NCBI RefSeq assembly: GCF_009711045.1 | Contig: NZ_WMJX01000006.1 | Location: forward strand, 1-64,000 | DNA length: 64,000 bases | Direction of reading: 5' to 3' | Source of the DNA: Myroides albus | GTDB lineage: Bacteria > Bacteroidota > Bacteroidia > Flavobacteriales > Flavobacteriaceae | The notes under the pieces: generated by a model | What the model was told of the DNA's origin: nothing | The model's database searches: none | The model's input: only the letters and a program-made list of their open reading frames with translations | Shown here: one piece after another, positions 9,130-18,746 of the stretch | Layout: each line of letters starts with the position of its first letter | How positions within the stretch are numbered: the first letter of the stretch is position 1 | Position numbers and translations under genes: made by a program

Positions 9130-9451
9130 CAGTAAAGTTAGTATTATTTCGACGCGTAAAGGTATATGAATTAAAGTATTATAAAAATTGAGAATAAATA
9201 TTTAACATTATTTATAATATGTGATTTTAATACCAGTAATCAAGAGATTAAAAATACATTTTGTAATTGTATGAAAATAATCTTTACATACAGTTGATTG
9301 TAAGTGATTGTTTTTTTTGAATTTACTTTAGCTAATCACGATGTCCCTTTTGTTTAGTTTGTGTATATCAATTTTAAATTACTTTGATAATCCTTGTATT
9401 CTTCGCTATTATAGAGGAAATCACTACCTTTAGTATAACTAAAATTTTAAT
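9130..9451. other. Divergent control region between receptor and peroxidase
   Basis: A 322-base AT-rich spacer with no gene. Near 9357-9385, TTTG, 17 bases and TTACTTTG may be the peroxidase promoter, with one mismatch in the -7 box. No clear operator palindrome was found. Confidence 0.35.
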
Positions 9452-10399
9452 ATGAAAAGAGCAGATTTTACACCGCAAAATGTTACAGATTCACCAAATG
9501 TAAATACTATTTTTAGCATTTGGGTATTTAAAGATAATATTGATATTAAGCATAGTTTTGAGCGTGTTTGCGCTTTAGTTGAGAATTTTAATAACTCTTT
9601 TCGCACCAGATTGCCAAATACAGAGGCAAGTTGTGTGATGGGGATTGGGTATGAAGCTTGGTTAAAGTTAGATATGCCAATGCCAATGCCTTTAGAATTA
9701 AAAACATTTAATGAGATTAAAGGACCAAAGCACACAGCTGTTTCTACACCAGGTGACTTGCATTTTCACTTGCGTTCTACTACTATGGGAGCTTGTTTTG
9801 ATATGTCTATGGCTTTGTCAGAAGTCTTGATTGAGATTGCTGACTGCATAGACGAAGTACAGGCATTTAGATATTGGGATGGTCGTTCTGTAATTGGCTT
9901 TGTAGACGGTACAGAGAATCCACAAGGACAAGACAGAGAACACTATGCTATGGTGGGAGAGGAGTCTGATCTCTACCAAGGTGGTAGTTACCTGTTTGTG
10001 CAAAAATACTTGCACAATATGAAAAGTTGGAATAGTACCTCGGTAGAAGAGCAAGAGAGAGTGATAGGTAGATATAAAATGTCAGACATCGAGATGCCAG
10101 ATGACATTAAGCCAAGTAATTCACATACAGCATTAACTAATATTGAAGATGAAGATGGTAATGAGTTAAAGATTATTCGTGATAATTTGCCATTTGGAAA
10201 TGCCTCTAAGGGAGAAATTGGAACCTATTTTATTTCTTATGCCAATAGATTTAGTACTACTGAGAAGATGTTGGAGAATATGTTCATTGGGGATCCTGTA
10301 GGTAATTATGATCGTTTATTAGATTTTAGTACAGCTGTTTCTGGCTCATTGTACTTTGTACCAACCTTGGATATGCTTGGTGATTATTCAGCTGATTAA
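9452..10399 (+). CDS. Dyp-type haem peroxidase
   Basis: A 315-residue dye-decolourising peroxidase of the YfeX/B-type class. The catalytic Asp152 lies in GFVDGTENP, the proximal haem ligand is His225 (SNSHTALTN), and the distal Arg243 lies in IIRDNLPFG. All key residues are present. Family members oxidise porphyrins and dyes with hydrogen peroxide and some are packed in encapsulins, but no encapsulin gene is nearby. No signal peptide is seen, so it is cytoplasmic. It is monocistronic and divergent from the siderophore-type receptor. Haem or iron metabolism is therefore a reasonable but unproved context. Confidence 0.9.
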   Translation: MKRADFTPQNVTDSPNVNTIFSIWVFKDNIDIKHSFERVCALVENFNNSFRTRLPNTEASCVMGIGYEAWLKLDMPMPMPLELKTFNEIKGPKHTAVSTPGDLHFHLRSTTMGACFDMSMALSEVLIEIADCIDEVQAFRYWDGRSVIGFVDGTENPQGQDREHYAMVGEESDLYQGGSYLFVQKYLHNMKSWNSTSVEEQERVIGRYKMSDIEMPDDIKPSNSHTALTNIEDEDGNELKIIRDNLPFGNASKGEIGTYFISYANRFSTTEKMLENMFIGDPVGNYDRLLDFSTAVSGSLYFVPTLDMLGDYSAD

Positions 10400-10488
10400 T
10401 GCGCCATAGTCTAATGGAATTAAACTAAAATTAAAAATATTATAATTGTTTTTTCGTCCTTAAATTGCCTATCTGAACAAAAGTAGTT

Positions 10489-11013
10489 ATGGAAGTAAAG
10501 AATATTGAATTTAAAGCCAAAGTAGAAAATTTAGATAGGCTTATAGCTATTGCTGAGTTGTCTAATATTAAGTTAGAGGGATCATATAAGCAGGTTGACA
10601 CCTATTATGATGTTCCGAAAGGAAGAGTGAAGTTACGCGAGTATGGGAATTTTAGTTCCTTAATCTACTATAATAGAGAAAATACTAAAGCAGTAAAGCA
10701 ATCTGATGTAATCTATTATCAGCATGCGCCCAATCAGGCTTTATCTGCAATATTAGAACTACAGTTTGGCGTTAAAGTACGCGTGTCAAAAGTGAGGAAA
10801 ATCTACAAGGTTGACAATGTAAGTATTCACTTTGACCAGGTTGATGGATTGGGATGCTTTGTTGAAGTAGAAGCTTGTAGTGAAGAAAATAATAAAACAG
10901 TGGAAGATCTCCAAAAACAATGTGATTACTTTTTTAATCTTTTTAAATTAACTCAAGCAGATTTAATAGAGCAATCCTATAGTGATTTAGTTCTATCATT
11001 ACAATTACAATAA
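10489..11013 (+). CDS. CYTH-domain protein (class IV adenylate cyclase-like)
   Basis: A 174-residue CYTH tunnel-fold protein. It starts with NIEFKAKV, the N-terminal metal/triphosphate motif, followed by the DTYYDVPKGRVKLRE segment typical of class IV cyclase-like members and the acidic strand FVEVEA near residue 125. CYTH enzymes act on triphosphates such as ATP, thiamine triphosphate or polyphosphate. Which one applies here cannot be told, and cyclase activity is only a family label. The gene is followed by a strong terminator shared with the convergent ftsE. Confidence 0.8.
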   Translation: MEVKNIEFKAKVENLDRLIAIAELSNIKLEGSYKQVDTYYDVPKGRVKLREYGNFSSLIYYNRENTKAVKQSDVIYYQHAPNQALSAILELQFGVKVRVSKVRKIYKVDNVSIHFDQVDGLGCFVEVEACSEENNKTVEDLQKQCDYFFNLFKLTQADLIEQSYSDLVLSLQLQ

Positions 11014-11054
11014 AACAACAAAGGCTTTAGATTACTAAAGCCTTTGTTGTTTTT
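11014..11054. terminator. Strong bidirectional terminator
   Basis: A perfect 17-bp stem (AACAACAAAGGCTTTAG and its complement) with a four-base loop, followed by a T run, sits directly between the convergent CYTH gene and ftsE. Confidence 0.9.
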
Positions 11055-11736
11055 ATGTTGTTTTATATACTACTTCGAATAGTGTTCCATCATCGCATTT
11101 CAGTGTTTTATAGGGATACTTTAACAGTAGAGCATAATCGTGAGTTACCATTATGATTGTCTTGCCATTAGCATTGATCTCCTTGAGTAGCTCCATTACT
11201 TCTACACTGGTTTGTGGATCTAAATTACCAGTAGGTTCATCGGCAAGGATTAAATCAGGATCATTTAAAAGTGCACGTGCTATAGCTATTCTCTGTTGTT
11301 CTCCTCCAGATAATTGATGAGGCATCTTTTGTATATGCGTACGCATACCTACTTTGTCAAGTACTTCTTCAATTTTGCGGTCAATAGCCTCTTTCTCTGT
11401 CCACCCTGTTGCCTTTAGGGCAAAGTGTAAATTTCCATATACTGTTCTATCTGGAAGTAATTTGAAGTCTTGAAATACAATTCCTAACGAACGTCGTAAG
11501 TAGGGAATATCTTTTTCTCTTAATTGTCTTAAATCATATTCAACAATAGTTCCATGGCCTTCTGTTAAAGGTAAGTCAGCATAAAGCGTTTTCATAAAAC
11601 TACTTTTTCCAGCTCCGGTCTTACCAATAATATAAATGAACTCTCCTTGCTTAACTTGTAAGTTAACATTGGATAGTACTTTGTGCTTATTTTGAAATAT
11701 ATCTACACCCTGTAAGGATAATACTGTACGAGCCAT
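11053..11736 (-). CDS. ftsE: Cell-division ATP-binding protein FtsE
   Basis: A 227-residue ABC ATPase with Walker A GKTGAGKS (38-45), the Q-loop VFQDFKLL, the ABC signature LSGGEQQR and Walker [13 protein letters not shown]. Length and sequence fit FtsE, which works with the membrane protein FtsX to switch on peptidoglycan hydrolases at the septum. No ftsX lies in this window; flavobacteria usually keep it elsewhere. A GTG at 11742 would add two residues, and the ATG at 11736 is preferred. It is convergent with the CYTH gene. The TPR and barrel genes further right are a common neighbour pair in this group. Confidence 0.9.
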   Translation of the reverse strand: MARTVLSLQGVDIFQNKHKVLSNVNLQVKQGEFIYIIGKTGAGKSSFMKTLYADLPLTEGHGTIVEYDLRQLREKDIPYLRRSLGIVFQDFKLLPDRTVYGNLHFALKATGWTEKEAIDRKIEEVLDKVGMRTHIQKMPHQLSGGEQQRIAIARALLNDPDLILADEPTGNLDPQTSVEVMELLKEINANGKTIIMVTHDYALLLKYPYKTLKCDDGTLFEVVYKTT

Positions 11737-12108
11737 AATCACATCTAATTTTGTGTAAAAATAGCAAGTTAAATGTTTTTTACATAATAACTAAGAAAAA
11801 AGAATTGCAATAGGCTATAAGAATAATACAATAAAAAAAAACACTTTCTCTGAAAGTGCTTTCTCAACTAACCAAAAACAATAATAAAATGGGTTTATTC
11901 TTATAGACTTTATTTACTTATTTAATACTGTAAAAGTATGCTTATAATATTACCTGTGTGTTAATTAGAGGTTATCAAATCAATAAGAAATCACTTTCTA
12001 ATATGGAGTAATATGAAGATTCTAAAGTGTTAAAAAAATGAATTAAATCGAAAAATGAGTTCTTGAGTTGTTATTGTTTAGTAATTTTGTAACAAATTAA
12101 TTTGAAAA
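11737..12108. other. Spacer with a stem-loop and U-run
   Basis: This 370-base spacer holds a hairpin near 11841-11862 (CACTTTC, short loop, GAAAGTG). Read on the minus strand it is followed by nine T, as a terminator would be, yet no minus-strand gene lies upstream. Next to it is an ordered C/A-rich stretch ending in a short ATG frame at 11889. A promoter for the lrgA-like gene lies at the right end. Confidence 0.4.
12063..12089 (+). promoter_or_regulatory. Probable promoter of the lrgAB-like pair
   Basis: TTG at 12063-12065, 16 bases, then TAATTTTG at 12082-12089, about 20 bases ahead of the ATG. Confidence 0.45.
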
Positions 12109-12453
12109 ATGAACTTAATAAAACAGGTTGCGATTATCATAGGCTGTCTCGCATTCGGTGAACTACTTATCTATCTTACAGGTATCAAATTACCTTCAAG
12201 TATCATAGGCCTAATCTTATTGTGGACTCTTTTAAAAATTGGATGGGTTAAGGTCGAGTCCATCAGTGGGTTTACAGATTTTCTAATTAAAAATATGGGA
12301 ATATTCTTTGTACCTCCTTGTGTAGCGATGCTCAACTACTTTGGCATTTTAAGCGAATCTATTATCCCGATTATCATAGCTACACTTGTCAGTACAGCTC
12401 TTGTTATTTTTGTCACTGGATTAAGTCACCAATTTTTAAGAAGAAAAAGATGA
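12109..12453 (+). CDS. CidA/LrgA-family holin-like membrane protein
   Basis: A 114-residue protein with four hydrophobic segments and the LrgA/CidA pattern, including LPSSIIGLILLW near residues 28-39 and IFFVPPCVAML near 64-74. The family forms holin-like membrane channels that influence autolysis, and some members act in export of small metabolites such as pyruvate or glycolate. The stop codon overlaps the start of the next gene (ATGA), so it is co-translated with the LrgB-like partner. The upstream promoter at 12063-12089 fits a two-gene operon. Confidence 0.85.
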   Translation: MNLIKQVAIIIGCLAFGELLIYLTGIKLPSSIIGLILLWTLLKIGWVKVESISGFTDFLIKNMGIFFVPPCVAMLNYFGILSESIIPIIIATLVSTALVIFVTGLSHQFLRRKR

Positions 12454-13148
12454 AATTTCTTACAGACCCAACATTTTTACTGTTTTTAACTTTGGCTTTT
12501 TATAGCTTAGGTATTTTTTTGACAAGTAAAAAAAAGTGGATTGTTTTCAATCCTATTATTTTATCGACTACTATTTTGATCTGTTATTTACTGATCTTAA
12601 AAATACCTTACGAAAAGTATAGTATTGCAGGACATTATATAGACTTTTTTTTGAAGCCCTCTATTGTGGCTCTTGCCGTTCCTCTTTATCTTCAATGGGA
12701 CAAGATTAAAAAACAATTATTTGCTATTTTATGTAGTCAGTTATTAGGCTGCATTGTCGGAGTAGTATCTGTTGTTTTTCTCGCAAAATGGACTGGTGCT
12801 GATAAGGAAATTATTTTGTCATTGGCTCCAAAATCTGTAAGTACTCCCATTGCTTTAGAAATTTCAAACACAGTGAATGGTATTCCTTCTATTACTGCCG
12901 CATCTGTAATGATCGCTGGTATTTTTGGAAGTATGATAGGCTTTAAGTTTCTCAATATGTCGCGTATTAGTAATCCTATGTCCCAGGGAATTGCCATGGG
13001 AACCTCCTCTCATGCGTTAGGAACAATGAAAGCAATGGAAATTAGTAATAAGTACGGTGCTTTTGCCAGTGTTGGAATGATTTTTAATGGTATTTTGACT
13101 GCTTTTTTAGCTCCAATTATTCTAACTTGGTTAGATTCATATCTTTAA
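12450..13148 (+). CDS. LrgB/CidB-family membrane protein
   Basis: A 232-residue multi-spanning membrane protein with LrgB landmarks: SLAPKSVSTPIALEIS around residue 128 and the C-terminal SHALGTMKAMEI motif. LrgB works with the LrgA-like protein encoded just upstream, either as an antiholin-type pair or as a carboxylate exporter. The open frame extends upstream inside the previous gene, but the ATG at 12450 overlaps that gene's TGA in the classical coupled arrangement and gives the family's usual length. Confidence 0.9.
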   Translation: MKFLTDPTFLLFLTLAFYSLGIFLTSKKKWIVFNPIILSTTILICYLLILKIPYEKYSIAGHYIDFFLKPSIVALAVPLYLQWDKIKKQLFAILCSQLLGCIVGVVSVVFLAKWTGADKEIILSLAPKSVSTPIALEISNTVNGIPSITAASVMIAGIFGSMIGFKFLNMSRISNPMSQGIAMGTSSHALGTMKAMEISNKYGAFASVGMIFNGILTAFLAPIILTWLDSYL

Positions 13149-13224
13149 TGAGAAAAACTTTTTGTTAATAGTGATAAATGGCGCAATATATTGCCGAAAA
13201 ATATGTTTTAATTACTATAATAGA

Positions 13225-13232
13225 TATATTTG
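13225..13232 (+). promoter_or_regulatory. -7 promoter box of the TPR gene
   Basis: TATATTTG lies 22 bases ahead of the ATG at 13255. No clear -33 element is seen. Confidence 0.5.
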
Positions 13233-13254
13233 GCAATAAATAAAACAGACTCAA

Positions 13255-16200
13255 ATGCGCAAAAATATTAGATTAGCATATTTGGCTTTAGCTCTTGGAG
13301 CTGTTACAGCAAATGCTCAACAAACACAAAGATATACAAATGAATTTACTGAGTTTAAGCATGCTGTTAATTTATACAATGAGGAGCAATATTTAGCCGC
13401 TCAACTTTTATTTCAAAAAGTAAAAACTTCACAACAAGCCTTGAATACTGAAATTGAGGCAGATTGTGCTTATTATATCGCCAATTGTGCGATTCGATTA
13501 AATCAAAGCAATGCAGAACAAAAAATAGATGACTTTGTAAGTAAATATCCTACCAGTGCTAAACAACATCAAGCTTATCTTGATGTGACTGATTATTATT
13601 TCAATAAAGGGGATTACCGAAAAGCGCTACACTATGCTACTAAGATTAAGAAACCTTCTTATGTAGGTGCCTTGAATGAAGATAAATTTAACTTCCAAAA
13701 GGGATATTCTTTCTTTTATGTCAAGAATGTCAAAGAGGCTAAACGCGCCTTGAGACAAGTTAGACCTGGTAATGAGTGGGGAGATCAAGCTGCTTATTAT
13801 TTAGGTTATATGGCGTATGACTCGAACAATGTGGAAGACGCTGAAAAGCTATTCGAAATGGTAGGAGATAAGTCTAAGTACCAAGACCGCATTGGGTATT
13901 ATCGTGCAGATATGAACTTCAAGTCAGGAAATTTTGAGAAAGCTATTTCGGAAGGTCTTGCTCAAATAGAAAAGACAGAAGAAGAATCAGAAAAATCTGA
14001 GCTACAAAAAATGGTAGGAGAGAGTTTTTTCAATGTTGGACAATTTGAAAAAGCTTTGCCTTATCTTGTAGAATACAAAGGTAAAGAAGGTAAGTGGAGT
14101 AATACAGATTACTACCAACTGGGATATACTTACTACAAACAAAAGGATTACGAAAAAGCAATAGAGCAGTTTAATAAAATTATTTCGGGGAACGACCCTG
14201 TAGCTCAGAATGCTTATTATCACTTGGGTGAAAGTTACCTACATACGCACAAGAAAACCCAAGCTCTGAATGCCTTTAAGAATGCCTCTGAAATGAGCTT
14301 TAATAAGGATATTCAGGAGGATGCATTTCTGAATTATGCCAAGTTGAGTTATGAAATTGGAAACGCCTTTGAAAGTGCTCCGTCTGTTTTAAACTCTTTT
14401 ATGTTGAAATATCCAAATTCACCGCATAAAGAGGAAATAGAGGGTCTATTGATTGATTCTTATATAACATCCAAGAACTATAAAGATGCTTTGAATATAT
14501 TGGAGAATAGCCATTCAAAAGGCAATGCAGAAGTATATCAAAAAGTGTTGCTATATAGAGGTTTAGAGTTATTTTCAAATAGCGATTATACTCAAGCTTT
14601 GGAGTTGTTTAGTCGTGCCAGTAGTGAAGACCAGGACTTTAAGGTTACTGCAAAGGCATTGTACTGGAAAGCAGAGTCTATGTTCGCTCTTGATAAGTTT
14701 AATCAAGCCATTGACGCTTACGATGATTTTAAAAATAGTCAAGGAGCCTCAAGTGTAGAAGAATTTAAAAACGTGGATTACAATATTGGATATACTTATT
14801 TTAAGATAAAGGAATATCAGAGTGCAATTTCGTTCTTCAATTCATTTGTTTCTCAATCTTCTATTGATGCTACTCGTAAATATGATGCTTATTTACGCAT
14901 CGGGGATTGCAATTTTGTATTAGGTAAATATTGGCCAGCAATGGACGCATATAATGTTGTCATTGATGCCAATCAACAAGATATAGAGTATGCTAAGTTT
15001 CAAAAAGCGATATCGTATGGTTTTGTCGATCGTACACAGAAGAAGGTAGATGATTTATTGGCTTTTGTCAAAGATCACCCTTTGTCAACTTTAGCAGATA
15101 AAGCACAGTATGAACTTGGAGTTGGTTATGATGTATTGAATCAAAAAGAAAAAGCTTTACAAGCTTATGATAAATTAATTTTAGATTTCCCTTCTTCCAT
15201 TTTCAAAAGTAGAGCGATGTTGCGTCAAGGGTTGATCTATTATAGTCAAGGCAAAGCAGATATAGCATTGTCTAAGTTTAAACAAGTTGTATCAAGTGCT
15301 CCCAATACGCCAGAGGCGGTCGAGGCGGTTCAAAATGCTCGCTTAGTTTATGTAGACAAAGGGCAAGTTGACCAATATGCAGCTTGGGTAAAAGGGCTTG
15401 ACTTTATCTCTGTAAGTGAATCAGAGTTAGATAGCGACACTTTTGAGTCAGCAGAAAGACAATTTATCCAAAACAACAAACAGGAAGCTATCAAAGGTTA
15501 TGAAAGTTATCTAAAAAACTATCCTAATGGACAAAAAGCACTCCAAGCACATTATTACTTGGCGCAAATGTACTTAGAGCAAAAGAACGAGGATAAAGCT
15601 GTGGCACATTACGAAAACTTGTTGAAGTTTGGAAAAAGTGAGTACTCCGAACTTGCTTTGGTTAGAACATCAGAGATTTACCTTAAACGAAAAGATCAAG
15701 CAAAATCAATAGAAAAATTATTGCAGTTAGACAAAGAAGCCGTTCAAGAACAAAACAAAATATTTGCATTGTCTAATTTGATGAAAGTATACTATAATCA
15801 AAAAGAGTATAGCAAAGCTTTGGCCAATGCTGAAAAAGTGTTGCAAAAAGGAGCATTAGATGCCAGAGTAAGCAGTGATGCAAAACTAATTATTGCACGT
15901 ACAGCTTTTGCCACAGCAAATGAAGATAAAGCTAGGACTGCTTATCAAGATGTCTTAAAACAAGCAAAAGGAGAAGTAGCAGCTGAAGCTATGTATTATG
16001 ATGCATATTTTAAAAATAAAGACGCAAAATATGAGGCATCTAATGAAGTAGTACAAAAGTTAGCCAAAGACTACTCATCATACAAGTATTACGGAGCAAA
16101 AGGTTTGTTGTTAATGGCTAAGAACTTCTACGCCTTGAATGATAGCTACCAAGCAACCTATATCTTAGAAAGCGTAGTGAAAAACTTTGGTGATTATGCT

Positions 16201-16281
16201 GATGTTAAAGCAGAAGCTTTACAAGAGTTAAATCTAATCAAACAAGAAGAAGCAAAACACAATTCTTCAATTGCTAACTAA
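13255..16281 (+). CDS. Large exported tetratricopeptide-repeat protein
   Basis: A 1008-residue protein with a signal peptide (about 1-21, ending ANAQ) followed almost entirely by TPR units. Repeated patterns such as YYLGYMAYDS, YYQLGYTYYKQKDYEKAIEQF and AYYHLGESYLHT are seen throughout. Such giant TPR proteins in flavobacteria sit in the periplasm or on the inner face of the outer membrane as scaffolds, often linked to the barrel protein encoded just downstream, as here (22-base gap). Its client is unknown. The start is set by the signal peptide and a nearby -7 box. Confidence 0.85.
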   Translation: MRKNIRLAYLALALGAVTANAQQTQRYTNEFTEFKHAVNLYNEEQYLAAQLLFQKVKTSQQALNTEIEADCAYYIANCAIRLNQSNAEQKIDDFVSKYPTSAKQHQAYLDVTDYYFNKGDYRKALHYATKIKKPSYVGALNEDKFNFQKGYSFFYVKNVKEAKRALRQVRPGNEWGDQAAYYLGYMAYDSNNVEDAEKLFEMVGDKSKYQDRIGYYRADMNFKSGNFEKAISEGLAQIEKTEEESEKSELQKMVGESFFNVGQFEKALPYLVEYKGKEGKWSNTDYYQLGYTYYKQKDYEKAIEQFNKIISGNDPVAQNAYYHLGESYLHTHKKTQALNAFKNASEMSFNKDIQEDAFLNYAKLSYEIGNAFESAPSVLNSFMLKYPNSPHKEEIEGLLIDSYITSKNYKDALNILENSHSKGNAEVYQKVLLYRGLELFSNSDYTQALELFSRASSEDQDFKVTAKALYWKAESMFALDKFNQAIDAYDDFKNSQGASSVEEFKNVDYNIGYTYFKIKEYQSAISFFNSFVSQSSIDATRKYDAYLRIGDCNFVLGKYWPAMDAYNVVIDANQQDIEYAKFQKAISYGFVDRTQKKVDDLLAFVKDHPLSTLADKAQYELGVGYDVLNQKEKALQAYDKLILDFPSSIFKSRAMLRQGLIYYSQGKADIALSKFKQVVSSAPNTPEAVEAVQNARLVYVDKGQVDQYAAWVKGLDFISVSESELDSDTFESAERQFIQNNKQEAIKGYESYLKNYPNGQKALQAHYYLAQMYLEQKNEDKAVAHYENLLKFGKSEYSELALVRTSEIYLKRKDQAKSIEKLLQLDKEAVQEQNKIFALSNLMKVYYNQKEYSKALANAEKVLQKGALDARVSSDAKLIIARTAFATANEDKARTAYQDVLKQAKGEVAAEAMYYDAYFKNKDAKYEASNEVVQKLAKDYSSYKYYGAKGLLLMAKNFYALNDSYQATYILESVVKNFGDYADVKAEALQELNLIKQEEAKHNSSIAN

Positions 16282-16303
16282 TTTTTGCTAAAGAAAGTCA
16301 ACA

Positions 16304-18073
16304 ATGAAAAATAGAAATATATATATAGCCGCAGCATCTGTAATTCTATGCTCAACAGTGGTGCAGGCACAAGATCAGAAGAAGCAGGATTTGGGAACAG
16401 AAGTAGTTAATGTAGTTAGAAACTACGACGCTACTGTGTCTGATGCCTCAAAGGTGAAAGATTTACCCGAAGCAAAACAGGAAGGTGATATGCAAAAGAA
16501 AAATGTCATCTATACGATTAACTCTTATCCAGTTGAATCTACGTTTGTCCCTGAAAAAGGAGAAGTAGCTGAAGTAGAAAAAACAAGTCCTTTAAAGGCC
16601 TATAATAACTACGCATTAGGTTCATTTGGAAACTACTCTAACTTAACAGGAGAAGTGTTCTTGAGTTATAAACTTGACAAAACAAGTTATATAGCAGGTT
16701 TTGCAAAACACGTTTCTTCACAAGGAGGAATAAAGGATTTGTTGTTAGATGATGCTTTTTCGAAGACAAGTGTAAGCGCTTTTTATGGCGGTCAGCTTAA
16801 AGGGTTTGCTTGGAATACTGAATTAGGAGGAAGCTATCAAATGAGTAATTGGTATGGTTTACCAACAGAAGAAGTTGCTTTCAACCGAGGAGATGTTACA
16901 GGGATAAAAGAAAGACAGCGTTATAAGGATATATTTGTCAATGCGAATTTAGAATTTGACAATTCACCTTTTAAGAATGTAGAAGTTAAGTACGATAGAT
17001 TTTGGGATGATTTTTCTTCTGTAGAAAATAGATTTTCCATTAAACCCAATATTCAAACCAGAATTGGCTACTTATCGCATGCTCAATTAGGTGTAGTGTT
17101 AGACTATGTGAGTACAGAGTTTAAAGATCGATTTAACACAGGGGAAACCAATAAAAACACACATTTCAATATTGGTTTTGAACCTAACGTAATCTTTAAA
17201 GATGAAAATTACTTTTTACAAGTTGGTTTAGGTATTTACTATAATGATGGTAAAGTAAATAATAGTTCAGATAACAAGTTTTACGTTTATCCACAGATTA
17301 AAGGATCGTATAACTTGGTCAAAGATCTCTTAATTACGTATGCAGGTATAGAAGGTGGACTACAGCAGAACTCATTTAAGGAATTAGTGGGAGTAAATCC
17401 TTTCGTTGCACCAGATTTATTAATTACACCAACAGATAAAAAATACGATATATACGTAGGTTTAAGAGGAAAATTAGATCACAATATATCTTATAATGTC
17501 AAAGGATCTTATAAGAACGAATCTGATAAATTGCTTTTTGTTCATACGCCTTATTCAACAAATACGGCTAAAGTTGCCTATGGCTTAGGTAATTCATTTA
17601 TGACAGAAGCTCAAAAGGTAAAGACTTTCAGTCTTTTTGGTGAATTAAAGTACGAGTTTAGTCAAGAGACTTCTATTGGGGCTTATGGACAGTGGAACAA
17701 CTATGATACAAATGGCATAAAGCCGTGGAATCTCCCAAAGATGAAGTTTGGAGCTAATGTTGATGTAGCTTTCGATCCACAGTGGTATGCAAATGTTGAC
17801 TTATATTATGTAGGTAAGCGATATGATGCATTTTCTATCTCGGATATCGATGCGAATATCGTCGGAGATATGGAAGCAATTCAAATGCAGCAAGTAAGAG
17901 AATTAGAAGGATATGTTGATTTGAATTTAAGTGTGGGTTACCGCATAACAAAGAATTGGACAGCTTTTGTCAAAGCCAATAATATTTTGAACGATAAATA
18001 CGACAAATGGGATAATTTTCAAGTTCAAGGATTCCAAGTTATGGGTGGTGCAATCTACAAGTTTGATTTTTGA
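16304..18073 (+). CDS. TonB-receptor-like outer-membrane beta-barrel protein
   Basis: A 589-residue protein with a signal peptide ending VQAQ near residue 22. A short N-terminal region follows (GTEVVNVVRNYDATVSDASK), then a barrel of alternating polar and hydrophobic strands. The end, YVDLNLSVGYRI, NNILNDKYDKW and VMGGAIYKFDF, closes with the C-terminal Phe expected of outer-membrane barrels. It matches the barrel of TonB-dependent receptors but lacks the plug motifs, so active transport is doubtful. It forms an operon with the TPR gene 22 bases upstream. The pair may build an envelope complex, which is inference. Confidence 0.8.
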   Translation: MKNRNIYIAAASVILCSTVVQAQDQKKQDLGTEVVNVVRNYDATVSDASKVKDLPEAKQEGDMQKKNVIYTINSYPVESTFVPEKGEVAEVEKTSPLKAYNNYALGSFGNYSNLTGEVFLSYKLDKTSYIAGFAKHVSSQGGIKDLLLDDAFSKTSVSAFYGGQLKGFAWNTELGGSYQMSNWYGLPTEEVAFNRGDVTGIKERQRYKDIFVNANLEFDNSPFKNVEVKYDRFWDDFSSVENRFSIKPNIQTRIGYLSHAQLGVVLDYVSTEFKDRFNTGETNKNTHFNIGFEPNVIFKDENYFLQVGLGIYYNDGKVNNSSDNKFYVYPQIKGSYNLVKDLLITYAGIEGGLQQNSFKELVGVNPFVAPDLLITPTDKKYDIYVGLRGKLDHNISYNVKGSYKNESDKLLFVHTPYSTNTAKVAYGLGNSFMTEAQKVKTFSLFGELKYEFSQETSIGAYGQWNNYDTNGIKPWNLPKMKFGANVDVAFDPQWYANVDLYYVGKRYDAFSISDIDANIVGDMEAIQMQQVRELEGYVDLNLSVGYRITKNWTAFVKANNILNDKYDKWDNFQVQGFQVMGGAIYKFDF

Positions 18074-18168
18074 GAAAAAAAGCTTAAATAAAGTTTAAAA
18101 TTTTACTATTTACTTTAAAATAGGCAATAAAACTGCGCATAATTATTTTTTTCATTCATAGAAAGACT

Positions 18169-18176
18169 TACTTTTG
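18169..18176 (+). promoter_or_regulatory. -7 promoter box
   Basis: TACTTTTG lies 56 bases ahead of the ATG at 18233 and probably drives the GreA/B-like gene separately from the barrel gene. Confidence 0.5.
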
Positions 18177-18232
18177 CGACTCAAACAACAATAATCATAT
18201 TCCTTGTAAGGGAGGACACTAAAATTTGAATA

Positions 18233-18682
18233 ATGACGCTAAAGAAAAAACTTAAATCAATTTGTATTGAGCGGTTGGAAGATAAGATTAATGCTTTCAA
18301 AGGGATTGTGGAAGATATGTCAAATGGCGCTCAGAATGATGCTAAAAGTTCTGCTGGAGATAAACATGAAACAACCTTGGCGATGCTACACATCGAACAA
18401 GAAAATATAAGTAAGAAAATACAGGAAAACTTATCAATGTTAGAAGTTATTTCTAAAATAGATGAGAACAAAGTGAGTGAGAAAGTGGAGTTTGGAAGTG
18501 TTGTTAAAATTAATTCTGTAACCTTATTTTTTTCAGCAGCTTTGCCAAAGATTCTTATTGACGATCAATCTGTTTTAGCAATTTCTGTTGATGCACCTAT
18601 TGCTAAAGAACTATTGGGAAGAAAGCTAAATGAGACTTTTATTTTCAACAATTGTGAATTTAAAGTGAATTACTTAGAGTAA
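18233..18682 (+). CDS. GreA/GreB C-terminal-domain-like protein
   Basis: A 149-residue protein of a flavobacterial family often mislabelled 3-oxoacyl-ACP synthase. The N-terminal half is a charged helical hairpin with SSAGDKHETTLAMLH near residues 40-54. The C-terminal half (about 85-149) resembles the FKBP-like fold of Gre transcript-cleavage factors, including VEFGSVVKI and SPIAKELLGRKL-like spacing. It may bind the RNA-polymerase secondary channel. The usual acidic tip of the Gre coiled coil is not evident, so cleavage activity is uncertain. It has its own promoter and is followed by a clear terminator. Confidence 0.7.
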   Translation: MTLKKKLKSICIERLEDKINAFKGIVEDMSNGAQNDAKSSAGDKHETTLAMLHIEQENISKKIQENLSMLEVISKIDENKVSEKVEFGSVVKINSVTLFFSAALPKILIDDQSVLAISVDAPIAKELLGRKLNETFIFNNCEFKVNYLE

Positions 18683-18706
18683 GATTACCATAATTATATA
18701 TTTGAT

Positions 18707-18746
18707 AAGCGCGAGAAGTTTTCTTTTCGCGCTTTCTTTTTTTTCT
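18707..18746 (+). terminator. Terminator
   Basis: A GC-rich stem (AAGCGCGA with TCGCGCTT) followed by a T-rich run, 25 bases after the GreA/B-like gene. Confidence 0.85.

Noticed and set aside
9452..10399. DyP peroxidase as an encapsulin cargo
   Set aside because: No encapsulin gene is nearby and no cargo-loading tail is evident at the C-terminus.
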